A stretch of DNA of 64,000 nucleotides from JAWKWA01 sp041397765 (GTDB lineage: Bacteria > Pseudomonadota > Alphaproteobacteria > Rhizobiales > Hyphomicrobiaceae): positions 8,450 to 72,449 of the forward strand of contig JAWKWA010000021.1 in assembly GCA_041397765.1 (NCBI GenBank). Reading direction: 5' to 3'. The notes below the pieces were generated by a model that saw nothing but the letters and a program-made list of their open reading frames with translations, did no database searches and was not told where the DNA came from. Below, piece after piece: positions 10,606-20,031 of the stretch. A program made the translations under genes and the position numbers. Numbering within the stretch: the stretch's first letter is position 1; every line of letters begins with the position of its first letter.

Positions 10606-11616
10606 TCAGGCTGCGATATCCTTGCCCAGCGACGCCGCGGCCCGCCCGGCGCGGGCGCTGCGGTATTCCTCATAGGCGGCGATCAGCATGTCGGTGTCGT
10701 TGAAGCGCGGCGTCCAGCCGAGATCGCGGGTGGCGCGCGTCGTGTCGACGATGCAGTGCTCGTCGGCGATCAGATACTGCTCGGGATCCATGAGCGGAAG
10801 GTTCACACGGTCGAGACCGGTCAGGACCAGCTTGACGAGCGGCGCGGGTGTCGGCAGCAGGAACGAATGGCTGCCGGCACGGCGGATCAGCGCGCCGAGG
10901 AGTTCGCGAACGGGCGGGGGATTGTCGGAACCGAGATTGTACTCGCGCGAGGGCATGCCGGCCTGCCAGGCGAGGCGAGCGGCGCTCGCGCAGTCGAAGA
11001 CCGAGATGAACTGATAGGGGTTCGTGCCCGAGCCGATCATCGGCACCGGCAGCGAGAGGTCGATGAGGCGGAAGAGCTTGACGAGGATGCCGAGGCGCCC
11101 GGGACCGATGATGAGGCGGGGCCGGAAGATCGGGATCCTGAAGCCCTTCTGTCGATATTCGACGCACAGCGCCTCGGAGGCGAGCTTGCTGCGGCCGTAT
11201 TCGCCGAGCGGGTTCTTGGGATGATCTTCGTTCTGGGGCACCGTCAGCGCGGTGCCGTAGATCATGTCGGTAGTGAAATGCACGAGGTCGCGGGCGCCGC
11301 GCGGCTCCATCCATTGCAGGATGTTGCGCACGCCATGATAGTTCACCGGCCAGAAGAAGTCGTGGCGCTTGGCACGCGGCATGATCGGCGAGAGCATCTT
11401 GGCCGACATGTTGTAGACGACATCGCCGGCCGCGAGCGGGATGCGCTGAAGCGACTGCGGCTGCGTCACGTCGACGGCGATGAAGGGCACGCGGCGATAG
11501 ATGGCGTGGTCGCTCTGCTGGATGTCGGCGACGACGACCTGCTCGCCGAGCTCGGAGAGATCGCTTGCGAGCTGGCGGCCGACGAACCCGTCGCCGCCGA
11601 TGACGATGTGCTTCAC
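10606..11616 (-). CDS. NAD-dependent epimerase/dehydratase, extended SDR family
   Basis: A 336-residue extended short-chain dehydrogenase/reductase. The N-terminal Rossmann motif is IVIGGDGFVGRQLA (G-x-x-G-x-x-G, about residues 7-13) and the catalytic Y-x-x-x-K is YGRSK, with TTDMIYGT supplying the Ser/Thr position. Such proteins epimerise, dehydrate or reduce nucleotide or lipid-linked sugars. The GTG start at 11616 has GGAGA nine bases upstream. In the operon it could provide the NADH-dependent reduction that follows DprE1-type oxidation, or it could act on a separate nucleotide sugar; neither is proved. A 121-bp spacer separates it from the aminotransferase. Confidence 0.82.
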   Translation of the reverse strand: MKHIVIGGDGFVGRQLASDLSELGEQVVVADIQQSDHAIYRRVPFIAVDVTQPQSLQRIPLAAGDVVYNMSAKMLSPIMPRAKRHDFFWPVNYHGVRNILQWMEPRGARDLVHFTTDMIYGTALTVPQNEDHPKNPLGEYGRSKLASEALCVEYRQKGFRIPIFRPRLIIGPGRLGILVKLFRLIDLSLPVPMIGSGTNPYQFISVFDCASAARLAWQAGMPSREYNLGSDNPPPVRELLGALIRRAGSHSFLLPTPAPLVKLVLTGLDRVNLPLMDPEQYLIADEHCIVDTTRATRDLGWTPRFNDTDMLIAAYEEYRSARAGRAAASLGKDIAA

Positions 11617-11638
11617 GATGCCAGGTCTCCCGATGCGC

Positions 11639-12064
11639 TCACGAGCGCGAGATGAGGATGGTGCCGAGGCAGATGAGGCCGATGCCGGCGATGCGCAGGG
11701 TGCTCACATCCTCGCGGAACACCAGATAGGCATAGACCGCCACCACCACATAGGCGAGGCTGAGGAACGGATAGGCATAGGAGAGCTCGACCCGCGACAG
11801 CACGACGAGATGCGAGCACATGCTGATCACGAATGTGGCAAGGCCGAGGAACACCCAGGGGTCGAGCGCGATCCTCAGCACGGTCTGCGGCAGGCTCGCG
11901 GCCTGAAGATCGAATGCGCCGATGCCGAGCATGCCCTGCTTCAGCATGATCTGTGCGGCGGCATTGGTGAGGACGGTGAACAGGATCAACGGCAGATATT
12001 GGGCCATGCGGCCGTCTCCGGAAAGCTTTGCGGACCGATGCCGCGATGTCGTGGCCGTCTTCAT
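11639..12064 (-). CDS. Small multidrug resistance/EamA-type transporter, ArnE/F-like
   Basis: A 141-residue protein with four hydrophobic segments (about 22-40, 68-87, 92-115, 120-139), the size and layout of SMR/EamA half-transporters. TNAAAQIMLKQG in helix 1 and VELSYAYPFLSLAYV in helix 3 resemble ArnE/ArnF and related flippase subunits. Given its partners it may flip a polyprenyl-phospho-sugar to the periplasm. The ATG at 12064 overlaps the stop of the GT39-like gene (ATGA), so the two products are probably made together. An internal ATG at codon 20 with GGAG eight bases upstream would remove a hydrophilic leader and is a reasonable alternative start. Confidence 0.78.
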   Translation of the reverse strand: MKTATTSRHRSAKLSGDGRMAQYLPLILFTVLTNAAAQIMLKQGMLGIGAFDLQAASLPQTVLRIALDPWVFLGLATFVISMCSHLVVLSRVELSYAYPFLSLAYVVVAVYAYLVFREDVSTLRIAGIGLICLGTILISRS

Positions 12065-13596
12065 GGCGCGGCCCTGCCGGCAACTGCAAGTGCTTCGGCG
12101 CCCGTATCGAGAGACTTGGTTAGCCGGGTAGCGGGGTCGCCGGCATCGGCGGCGGGAACGACGAAGCGCGGCCGCACGGCACCCTTCCGTCGCAGGCGAG
12201 AGACGAGCGCAGTCGATCCGAGCGCGAACAGGATCGCGAGCACGAACTCCATCGGCGAGCGATGATCCCAGCGGCTATAGGCCGCCACCAGCGAGATGAG
12301 CGCGAAGACGTAGACGGGAGTGAGCAAAAGACCGAGGCGGGCGGCAGGCACGATGCTGCGGTCACGGGCAAGACGCACCGCGCCGAGGACGGCAACGAGG
12401 AGGAAGCAGCCCCACGCGATGCCGCCGAGGAGATTGAGCAGGAAGCCGGCGGGGCTCGTTTGCCAGATCGCCGCGAGCAGCGCGCCGATGCCTTCCCGGT
12501 CGCGGATCTCGCGCCAGCGGTTCAGGTCCTTGACGCCCTGCTCGCCAAGGTCGAACAGGCGCAGATAGCGACCGGCTACCATCGCCATGCCCGGATTGAC
12601 CATGAGATTGAAGGCGTCCGATGCAGCGGTGCGCAGAAAGACACCGGGATGTGCCCGCAGTATGGCGAGGTACTCGCCCGGCAGGAGCGTGCGCACGTCG
12701 GTTCCCGCGGCGGCGGCCCGGGCGGCTGGTCCCGGCGGCAGCTCGAAGCGGCCGATCGCGGCCATTCGCTCGGCACGCAGGAACATGTTGGAACCGAGGC
12801 CGCCGACACTGACGCCGGCGGGATAGCGCGTGGCGACGCTCGTCTCGACGAGCGACCAGCCGGCGATGAGGAGGAGACCGCTGACGGCGAGGGCCGATGC
12901 CTCGCGCGTCGGCCGCCTGACTCTTTCGGACGGGAACAGCCACAGGACGAGCGCGAGCAGCGCGGGTAGCGGTGCGTAGGCCGGACGCACGAAGGCGATG
13001 AGCGCGAAGACCGCGACGGCGGCGAGCAGATCGGATGATGCGATGGGGCGGGATCGCGCCATCTTGACGAAGAAGTAGGTGCCGATGACGAGCAGCGGGT
13101 TGCAGATGCCTTCCGACACGAAGGCCTGGGGATGGAAGATCGTGGCGGGCAACAGGCACCAGGCGATGCTGGCGATGCGCGCGACGGTTTCGCCGAACAG
13201 CATGCGCGCGAGCTTGTAGAGATAGAAGAGCGCGACGAGATAGAGCGTGAGCGTCTGCACCATGACGCCCTTGGGACCAAGGAGGGCGAAAGCCGGTGCA
13301 AAGAGCACGTAGTCACCGGGCATGCCTTGCGCGAACAGCACGCGCAGCCCGGCGTCGCCGTCAGGCGCCTGCAACAGCGCCGAGAGCTTGTGGAACCGAT
13401 CGCCCGCACGATCGCCGAGCATGAAGCGTGCGGCGGCGTCCGGCAGCAGAAAGACGAGACCGAGATGCAATGCCCAGAAAGCCAGCATCAGACGGCCGAT
13501 GAAGCTTGTGCCGCTCAGCAGGTCTTCCTTGGCATGGGGGTGCCGGCGCATCAATTCCGTCCGCTCGCTCGCGATAGCTACAATTTTAGCGATCAT
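12061..13596 (-). CDS. GT39/ArnT-like polytopic membrane glycosyltransferase
   Basis: A membrane protein of about 511 residues with ten or more hydrophobic helices. After the first helix the periplasmic loop carries FMLGDRAGDRFHKLSALLQ, which resembles the acidic first-loop motif of GT39/GT83 enzymes that use polyprenyl-phosphate sugars as donors. This suggests a periplasmic transferase moving the lipid-linked sugar to a surface glycan or lipid. The start is uncertain: ATG 13596 has GGGG nine bases upstream, ATG 13551 is possible, and the frame is open to TTG 13611. The 3' end overlaps the SMR transporter gene by four bases. The family is diverse, so the activity is inferred. Confidence 0.72.
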   Translation of the reverse strand: MIAKIVAIASERTELMRRHPHAKEDLLSGTSFIGRLMLAFWALHLGLVFLLPDAAARFMLGDRAGDRFHKLSALLQAPDGDAGLRVLFAQGMPGDYVLFAPAFALLGPKGVMVQTLTLYLVALFYLYKLARMLFGETVARIASIAWCLLPATIFHPQAFVSEGICNPLLVIGTYFFVKMARSRPIASSDLLAAVAVFALIAFVRPAYAPLPALLALVLWLFPSERVRRPTREASALAVSGLLLIAGWSLVETSVATRYPAGVSVGGLGSNMFLRAERMAAIGRFELPPGPAARAAAAGTDVRTLLPGEYLAILRAHPGVFLRTAASDAFNLMVNPGMAMVAGRYLRLFDLGEQGVKDLNRWREIRDREGIGALLAAIWQTSPAGFLLNLLGGIAWGCFLLVAVLGAVRLARDRSIVPAARLGLLLTPVYVFALISLVAAYSRWDHRSPMEFVLAILFALGSTALVSRLRRKGAVRPRFVVPAADAGDPATRLTKSLDTGAEALAVAGRAAP

Positions 13597-13668
13597 CGTC
13601 AGCAACCCCAATCGTGCGCTGACAATCCGGTAAAGGATGCGTAAACGGCGCGACAGCCCGAGGCGCGA

Positions 13669-15036
13669 TCAGCCACCGGTGACACGTCGCCAGAAGCCGG
13701 ACGAGAAGGCCGGATCGAGGAAGGGCGCCAAACGCTCGTGCTCGGGGAAGAAGGCACGGAAGCTCGCCGCGCTCATGCGCGCGTCCTTGTAGGGATTGAC
13801 CCGGCCGCCGGCAGCCAGCGTGATCTCATCGAGCGCGTCGAGAAGGGCGAAGGTCGAGGCGCCGCGAATGGCGAAGTCGAGTGTCAGCGTAATGCCCGGG
13901 CGCGGGAAGGACATGATGCCGGGCGATGCGATGGAGCCGAAGCGCTTCAGCACGGTGAGGAACGAACCGTGCGCACGGCGCTGGCACAACATCAGCATCT
14001 CGCGCACCGCGTCCAGCGCCGCGCCCTCCGGCAGCACGGATTGATGCTGAAGCAGCCCGCGCGGGCCATAGAGGCGATTCCAGTCGCCGATCGCGTCGAG
14101 GGGATGGAAGAAGGGCGAGATGCCGACACGACGCTCGCGGCCAGCCGATGGAACACGGCGCCAGTAGAGCGCGTTGAAAGCCTTCAGCACCGGCCGATTG
14201 ACGACGGCGACCGGCAGGTCGAACGGCACGCGGGGCCTGATGCGTGGGCGGCGCTCACTATTCGTTGCGACCGCTGGCGCATGGTCGCCCGAGATCAGGA
14301 GGCCGCGGCCGAGCGCATCGCCCGATGCGAGGCTGTCGATCCATGCGACCGAATAGGCGTGCCGCCGCTCCGCCTCGCCGACACGCGCGAAGAAATCGTC
14401 GAGCCGACCGAAACGCTCCATCCGCTCCTCGACGAGGGGGCCGGCGACGCGCATCAACTGCAGCTCGATCCATGTGACGACGCCGGTGAGGCCCATGCCG
14501 GCAATGGTCGCGGCGAAGAAGCCGGCATTCCTGCCTGGCGTGCAGAGCATCCGGCTGCCATCCGAGCGTACGAGCTCGAACGCACGCACATGGCAGCCGA
14601 ACGTGCCCGCGCGGTGGTGGTTCTTACCATGGACATCGTTGGCGAGCGCGCCGCCGAGCGTGACGAGCGCGGTGCCGGGCGTGACGGGCACGAACCAGCC
14701 GAGCGGCAAGCAGCGCGCGATGACCTCGCCGATCAGCAGGCCGGCCTCGGCCCGCAGAATGCCGGTTTGAGGGTCGAAGGCGATGATCCGATCGAGTGGC
14801 CGGCAGTCGACGAGAAGGCCGCCATCGTTGAGGCAACTGTCGCCATAGCTGCGGCCATTGCCGTAGGCGAGCAGCTTCAGGCCGTCACGCCCGTCGATCG
14901 GCAAGGGCGCGGCGCGGTCGCGATAGGCGACGACGTCCTGGCGGCTGCGCGGATAGCGGCCCCAGCTGCGGATGCCCGTTGCCAGAGGTCGCGGACCGCG
15001 CCCCGCTTCGTCCGCGCTCGCGGTCTCGTCGCCCAA
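13669..15036 (-). CDS. FAD-binding oxidoreductase, DprE1-like (decaprenylphosphoryl-ribose oxidase family)
   Basis: A 455-residue FAD oxidase of the VAO/aldonolactone-oxidase group. The FAD-binding part has YGNGRSYGDSCLN (58-70), VTPGTALVTLGGALANDVHGKNHH (HGKNHH at 136-141) and a C-terminal YKDARM lysine, all landmarks of DprE1. DprE1 oxidises C2 of polyprenyl-phospho-ribose to a keto intermediate in the route to arabinose. At the position of the benzothiazinone-reactive cysteine (C387 of Mycobacterium DprE1, in GWNICVDF) this protein has Thr385 (GITLTLDF). The start is TTG 15036 with GGGAG nine bases upstream. The gene follows the HAD-UbiA gene by 26 bases, so the two steps are linked in one operon. 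Confidence 0.83.
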   Translation of the reverse strand: MGDETASADEAGRGPRPLATGIRSWGRYPRSRQDVVAYRDRAAPLPIDGRDGLKLLAYGNGRSYGDSCLNDGGLLVDCRPLDRIIAFDPQTGILRAEAGLLIGEVIARCLPLGWFVPVTPGTALVTLGGALANDVHGKNHHRAGTFGCHVRAFELVRSDGSRMLCTPGRNAGFFAATIAGMGLTGVVTWIELQLMRVAGPLVEERMERFGRLDDFFARVGEAERRHAYSVAWIDSLASGDALGRGLLISGDHAPAVATNSERRPRIRPRVPFDLPVAVVNRPVLKAFNALYWRRVPSAGRERRVGISPFFHPLDAIGDWNRLYGPRGLLQHQSVLPEGAALDAVREMLMLCQRRAHGSFLTVLKRFGSIASPGIMSFPRPGITLTLDFAIRGASTFALLDALDEITLAAGGRVNPYKDARMSAASFRAFFPEHERLAPFLDPAFSSGFWRRVTGG

Positions 15037-15062
15037 GCGCTCTGTCTCCCTCGCCCAGATGA

Positions 15063-16508
15063 TCAGCCCGCCGCGATGAACAGAACCGCAACCGCCAGCA
15101 CGACGACCACCTGACTGCGCCAGTCGCGCGTCGCAAATACGACCGGATCATCGCTCATCTCGCGACGGCGGGCGAGCACCCAGAAGCGCATGACGAGATA
15201 GAGCACCATCGGGCAGATCAGCCAGATGATCTCGGGATAGCGATAGAGTGCCTTGACCTCGGCGCTGTCGATGTAGAGCGCGAGCACGAGCACCGCGAGC
15301 AGGCCGCTGCCGGTGCCGAACTGCGAGAGGGTCTCGAGGTCCTCGGCCCGGTAGCCGCGGCCGGTCAGCAGCTTCTCGCCCTTGGTGCCGAGGGCGCCGA
15401 GCTCGACGAAGCGCTTCATCAGCGCCAGGCTCAGAAACAGGAAGATCGAGAAGGCGAGCAGCCAGAAGGACATCGGCAGCGCCAGGGCGGCGGCCCCGGC
15501 GATGATGCGCAAGGTGTAGAGCGAGGCGAGCAGCAGCACGTCGAACAGCAGCGTGCGCTTGAAGAACAGCGAATAGGCGAGCGTCGCCAGGTAGTAGACG
15601 GCGAGCACGGCCTTGAAGAGCGGCGGCAGGGCGAGCGCAACGAGAGCGGCGGCGAGGAGCAGGAGCGGCGCCAGCACCAGGCCATGGGCGAGCGGCAGAC
15701 GGCCGGATGCGAGCGGGCGCTCGCGCTTGCGCGGGTGGCGCCGGTCGGCCTGCAGATCGAGCAGATCGTTCAGCAGATAGACGCTCGAGGCGCAAAGGCT
15801 GAAGGCGAGAAAGGCGACGGCCGCCTCGCGCCAGGAGGCGGGGTCGGCGATGCGATGGTCGAGCAGCAGGGGCACGAAGACGAGCAGGTTCTTCATCCAC
15901 TGACGGATGCGGATCTCCTCGAGATAGGTGCGTGCGCCCGCTTGCCCGCCGGTGAAGAGGGCGGCGACACGCGCACTCCTGCGCGCCGTCGCAAGCACGC
16001 CCGGCGAAGGATCGACGAGCAGCGCCTTGTCGGCCGCCTCGAATATCGCCAGATCGGCCCGGCTGTCGCCGATGTAGTCGAAGGGCCTGTCGCCTGCCAT
16101 CGCCACGATGGCGTCACGCTTGACGCTCCCCTTCATGTTGACGACACCATCGGAGGCGATCACCGCATCGAACAGCCCCAGATGATCGGCGACATCCTCC
16201 GCGAGCAGGCCGTCGGAGGCGGTCGCCAGGACGACCGGCCGCCCGGCCGCGCGCTCCTGGCGGATGAAGGCGAGAACCGCCTGGTTGTAGGGCAGACGCG
16301 CAGCATCGAGGCGGATACGCCGGGCGACCTCGCGCTTCAGTCTCGCACGCCCCTTCAGCAGCCAGACGGGCAGAAGGAACAGATAGAGCACGTTGCGCGC
16401 GAGCAGCGCGAGCACGGATTCAGCCAGCAGATCGCTGCGCAGCAGCGAGCCGTCGAGATCCACGGCCAGCCAGCTCTGTCCGGCATGGGCATCGGATTTC
16501 TGCTGCAT
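15063..16508 (-). CDS. HAD phosphatase-UbiA prenyltransferase fusion (polyprenyl-phosphate phosphoribosyltransferase-like)
   Basis: A 481-residue bifunctional protein. Residues 12-175 are a HAD hydrolase (VDLDGSLLRSD with D17 and D19; DYIGDSRADLAIF). Residues 205-480 are a UbiA-family membrane enzyme with eight or so helices, the polyprenyl-phosphate/Mg site NDLLDLQAD (247-255) followed by RRHPRKRERPLASG, and LALMKRFVEL later. The HP-x-KR-x-RP form is typical of DPPR synthase (Rv3806c), which joins PRPP to polyprenyl phosphate; the HAD part could then remove the 5-phosphate. The start chosen is ATG 16508. The frame is open 38 codons further upstream, but that extension is arginine-rich and looks non-coding. 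It is first in the seven-gene operon. Confidence 0.84.
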   Translation of the reverse strand: MQQKSDAHAGQSWLAVDLDGSLLRSDLLAESVLALLARNVLYLFLLPVWLLKGRARLKREVARRIRLDAARLPYNQAVLAFIRQERAAGRPVVLATASDGLLAEDVADHLGLFDAVIASDGVVNMKGSVKRDAIVAMAGDRPFDYIGDSRADLAIFEAADKALLVDPSPGVLATARRSARVAALFTGGQAGARTYLEEIRIRQWMKNLLVFVPLLLDHRIADPASWREAAVAFLAFSLCASSVYLLNDLLDLQADRRHPRKRERPLASGRLPLAHGLVLAPLLLLAAALVALALPPLFKAVLAVYYLATLAYSLFFKRTLLFDVLLLASLYTLRIIAGAAALALPMSFWLLAFSIFLFLSLALMKRFVELGALGTKGEKLLTGRGYRAEDLETLSQFGTGSGLLAVLVLALYIDSAEVKALYRYPEIIWLICPMVLYLVMRFWVLARRREMSDDPVVFATRDWRSQVVVVLAVAVLFIAAG

Positions 16509-17029
16509 CTTGCTGTCGCCGTGTCCACCAGGGCCTGAGCTGCGCCGAGCCCCATGCCGGGGCGCAACGAGGATCGCCGACCGGCGCACGTCCCGCTGCC
16601 GCCCGCGCCGACCGAGATGCAAGCCCGACCGGCCGGAGGCAATAGTCTCCGGCTCACCGATACTAGACGATGGCTCCGATCCGAGAAACGGCTCTCGGCT
16701 GCAAGGGTTAAGCGCTGGCGCGCCCGCGCCTGCAAAGCACTGCGCGCGACGGCCGGCCGAGACGCATGGCAGAGCCGCCTCGAGAGCGAAGGCCCTTCAC
16801 ACCTTCCCTGCCATCCTCTACACGAAACGGGGGTCCGCTGCCTCGATCTTGAAGGGTCCCGTTCTCAGGTCCGGGCCACATATCCGGTCCGGGCAAGACT
16901 TCGTTTCACACGCCAGCCGCCCATATCCGGCGCCCGACAGCGCCTCGAACCGATCGCAAATCCCCCCCGCGGGCCGCGGTCATCCGTGAGAATGTCGCAC
17001 GTCGACGCGCCACGGCGGCGCCGGCGGAC
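16509..17029. other. Divergent intergenic region upstream of HAD-UbiA and pepN
   Basis: A 521-bp spacer between two divergently transcribed genes. It must hold the promoter of the polysaccharide operon (leftward) and of pepN (rightward). No strong -35/-10 pair stands out; ttcaca...tctaca around 16795-16822 is the closest pair facing pepN, but its spacing is short. I see no stable T-tailed hairpin and no ORF with a convincing ribosome binding site and protein-like composition. Confidence 0.35.
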
Positions 17030-19705
17030 ATGAGCCCCGATCTGGAACCCCCGATGACCACCCAAACGCCCCATCCGATCGAGCTGAAGTCCTATCGCCC
17101 GCCGGCCTATCTGGTCGACACGGTCGATCTCGACGTGGCGCTCGATCCGGAGCGGACGCGGGTGCGATCGCGGCTCGCCATGCGCGCAAACCCGGCGGCG
17201 GGCGATGCCGATCGTGCGCTGAGGCTCGACGGCGAGCACCTCACTCTCGTCGAGATCCTGATCGACGGCGAGGCGCTGAAGCCGCGCCAGTACAAGATCG
17301 ACGATAGCAGCCTGACGATCGCCCGCCCTCCCGCCGGGCCGTTCACGCTCGAGATCGTGACCGAGATCGCGCCAGAGGCGAACAAGGCGCTGTCCGGCCT
17401 CTATCGCTCGCGCGGCATCTACTGCACGCAATGCGAGGCGGAAGGCTTCCGCCGCATCACCTATTATCTCGACCGGCCGGACGTGCTCGCCGTCTACACG
17501 ACGCGGATCGAGGCGCCCGAGAGCGAGGCACCGGTGCTCCTGTCCAATGGCAATCCGGTCAAGAGCGGCCGCATCAAGGGAACCGGGCGGCACTACGCGG
17601 TCTGGCACGATCCCCACCCGAAGCCGTCCTATCTGTTCGCGCTCGTCGGCGGCCGGCTCGGTGTCGTCGAGGACAGCTTCCGCACCATGTCGGGCCGGGA
17701 GGTCGAGCTCCGGATCTATGTCGAGCCGGGCAAGGAGGACCGCTGCGCATGGGCGATGGATTCTCTCAAGCGCTCGATGCGGTGGGACGAGAAGCGCTTC
17801 GGGCGGGAGTACGATCTCGACATCTTCATGATCGTCGCGGTGTCGGACTTCAACATGGGCGCGATGGAGAACAAGGGCCTCAACGTCTTCAACGACAAGC
17901 TGGTGCTCGCCTCGGCCGATACGGCGACGGACGGCAACTACGAAGCGATCGAGTCGGTGATCGCGCACGAGTATTTCCACAACTGGACCGGCAACCGCAT
18001 CACCTGCCGCGACTGGTTCCAGCTATGCCTGAAGGAAGGGCTGACGGTATTCCGCGACCAGGAGTTCTCTGCCGACGAGCGCTCGCGCACGGTGCAGCGG
18101 ATCGCCGATGTACGCACGCTGCGCAGCCACCAGTTTCCCGAGGACCAAGGTCCGCTCGCCCATCCGGTCAGGCCGGAGAGCTATATCGAGATCAATAACT
18201 TCTACACGGCGACGGTCTACGAGAAGGGCGCGGAGCTGTGCCGGATGCTGATGACGCTGGTCGGGCGCGAGGGATTTCGCAAGTCGCTCGACCTCTATTT
18301 CGATCGCCACGATGGCGAGGCGGCGACCGTCGAGGACTTCGTCAAGTGCTTCGAGGATGCGACCGGGCGCGACCTTGCCCAGTTCATGCTCTGGTACAGC
18401 CAATCGGGCACGCCGGAGATCGTCTGCTCGCTCGCCTATGACCAGGCGGCACGGACGGCCGAGCTCACCGTCACGCAGGTCCTGCCACCGACTCCGGGCC
18501 AGCCGCGCAAGAAACCGATGCACGTGCCCTTGCGCATGGGCCTCATCGGCAGCAACGGCCAGGAGCTCGACCTGCGCCTCGCCGACGGGGAGGAGGTTGC
18601 CGACGGCCTCATCGAGCTCAGGCGGCAGAAGGAGGTGTTCCGCTTCACCGGTGTCGCGTCGCGGCCGGTGCCCTCGCTGCTGCGCGGCTTCTCGGCCCCC
18701 GTCAATCTGACGGTCGAGCTCACCGAGAAGGATCTCGAGTTCCTGATGGTGCACGACAGCGATCTCTATAATCGCTGGCAGGCCGGCCAGATGCTGGCCT
18801 CGCGCATCATCATCGATATCGTCACGGCGATCCGCGAGGGGCGGCGGGTGCGGCCGGGTGCGCGCCTCGCCAAGGCACTGGGCGCCGCGCTCGTCGACGA
18901 AGGGCTCGAGGCCGCCTATCGCGCGCAGTTCCTGCAATTGCCGAGCGAGGCGGACATCGCCCGCGAGATCCGCAAGGATGTCGATCCCGACGCCATCCAC
19001 CTCGCACGCCGGCAACTGCGCACGCTGATCGCCCGCATGCTGCGCGAGGATCTGCTCGAGACCTACCGCCGGCACCTGATGAAAGGGGCCTACAAGCCGG
19101 ATGCGACGAGCGTCGGCCGGCGGTCGCTGAGGAACACCGCGCTCTCGCTCATCGCCGAGACCGGCGAGCGGAGCGACATCGCACTCGTGGCGGAGCATTT
19201 CTGGTCGTCGCGGAACATGACCGACGAGACCGCCTCGCTGTCGATCCTCGCCGACATCGACTGCGACGAGCGGCAGAAAGCGCTCGAGCATTTCGAGCGC
19301 CGGTGGGAGGGCGATCTCCTGGTCATGGACAAGTGGTTCGCGGTGCAGGCCTCCTCCTCGCTGCCGGGCACGCTCGAGACGGTCGAAGAGCTGACCCGCC
19401 ACCCCCTGTTCTCGCTGAAGAACCCCAACAAGGTGCGCGCGCTGATCGGCACCTTCGCGAGCGCCAATCCGATCGGCTTCAACCGGGCCGACGGAGCCGG
19501 CTATCGTTTCGTCGCCGGCCAGGTCGCCGAGATCGACGGCTTCAATCCGCAGGTGGCAGCGCGGCTGTCCGGCGCATTCCGCAGCTGGCGGCTGCTCGAG
19601 CAAGGCCGGCGCCGGCACGCGAAGAAGGCGCTGACCGCCCTCGCCAAGCGCCCTGGCATCTCGCGCGATCTCTACGAGATCGTCTCCAAGACGCTGGAAG
19701 CCTGA
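17030..19705 (+). CDS. pepN: Aminopeptidase N (M1 family zinc metallopeptidase)
   Basis: An 891-residue cytoplasmic aminopeptidase that removes N-terminal residues from peptides. The exopeptidase motif GAMEN lies at 277-281. The zinc site HEYFH is at 313-317, with the third ligand E336, giving the H-E-x-x-H-x18-E spacing of M1 enzymes. The length and the C-terminal DUF3458-like helical half (about 445-890) match the E. coli PepN subfamily. Translation may start at ATG 17030 or at ATG 17054 (MTTQTPHPIELK); the second agrees better with usual PepN N-termini. The gene stands alone, with spacers of more than 300 bp on both sides. Confidence 0.95.
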   Translation: MSPDLEPPMTTQTPHPIELKSYRPPAYLVDTVDLDVALDPERTRVRSRLAMRANPAAGDADRALRLDGEHLTLVEILIDGEALKPRQYKIDDSSLTIARPPAGPFTLEIVTEIAPEANKALSGLYRSRGIYCTQCEAEGFRRITYYLDRPDVLAVYTTRIEAPESEAPVLLSNGNPVKSGRIKGTGRHYAVWHDPHPKPSYLFALVGGRLGVVEDSFRTMSGREVELRIYVEPGKEDRCAWAMDSLKRSMRWDEKRFGREYDLDIFMIVAVSDFNMGAMENKGLNVFNDKLVLASADTATDGNYEAIESVIAHEYFHNWTGNRITCRDWFQLCLKEGLTVFRDQEFSADERSRTVQRIADVRTLRSHQFPEDQGPLAHPVRPESYIEINNFYTATVYEKGAELCRMLMTLVGREGFRKSLDLYFDRHDGEAATVEDFVKCFEDATGRDLAQFMLWYSQSGTPEIVCSLAYDQAARTAELTVTQVLPPTPGQPRKKPMHVPLRMGLIGSNGQELDLRLADGEEVADGLIELRRQKEVFRFTGVASRPVPSLLRGFSAPVNLTVELTEKDLEFLMVHDSDLYNRWQAGQMLASRIIIDIVTAIREGRRVRPGARLAKALGAALVDEGLEAAYRAQFLQLPSEADIAREIRKDVDPDAIHLARRQLRTLIARMLREDLLETYRRHLMKGAYKPDATSVGRRSLRNTALSLIAETGERSDIALVAEHFWSSRNMTDETASLSILADIDCDERQKALEHFERRWEGDLLVMDKWFAVQASSSLPGTLETVEELTRHPLFSLKNPNKVRALIGTFASANPIGFNRADGAGYRFVAGQVAEIDGFNPQVAARLSGAFRSWRLLEQGRRRHAKKALTALAKRPGISRDLYEIVSKTLEA

Positions 19706-20031
19706 GGGCTGTCCGGAAGAGCCCGTCGCCGCCTCGCGCACCACGGCAGGTTGCCCGTGGCGCACAGGCAACGGGTTAACCGCAATGCCGCGGGGCTGCT
19801 CGATGGCGGCCACGCGACAGGGCTGCCGGCGGGTCGGGAGGAGATCACCGGCCGCAGGCCACGCGGGCGCGCACACCAACGAAAAATCCTGTTCCCGACA
19901 GCGTTTCTGGCGCCCCCGCGCACATCGCCACGGGCGATCCGCGTCGCTCCGCGGCCCGGTGCCGGCAGGGATAACATTCCGGGCACGGCCGGAATAAACG
20001 CGCTGGACACGGAGTCGCAGTTGCGATTCCA
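19706..20031. other. Intergenic region between pepN and the orphan DHp gene
   Basis: A 326-bp spacer. Just after the pepN stop a weak hairpin (gggct...agccc) has no T-tract, so it is not a convincing terminator. A GGTTAACC palindrome occurs near 19775-19782 but has no second TTAA half-site at CtrA spacing. If the next gene starts at ATG 20104 rather than 20032, this spacer is 72 bp longer. I see no RNA gene. Confidence 0.35.

Noticed and set aside
19770..19790. CtrA site at GGTTAACC
   Set aside because: Only one TTAA half-site is present, with no partner at seven-base spacing.
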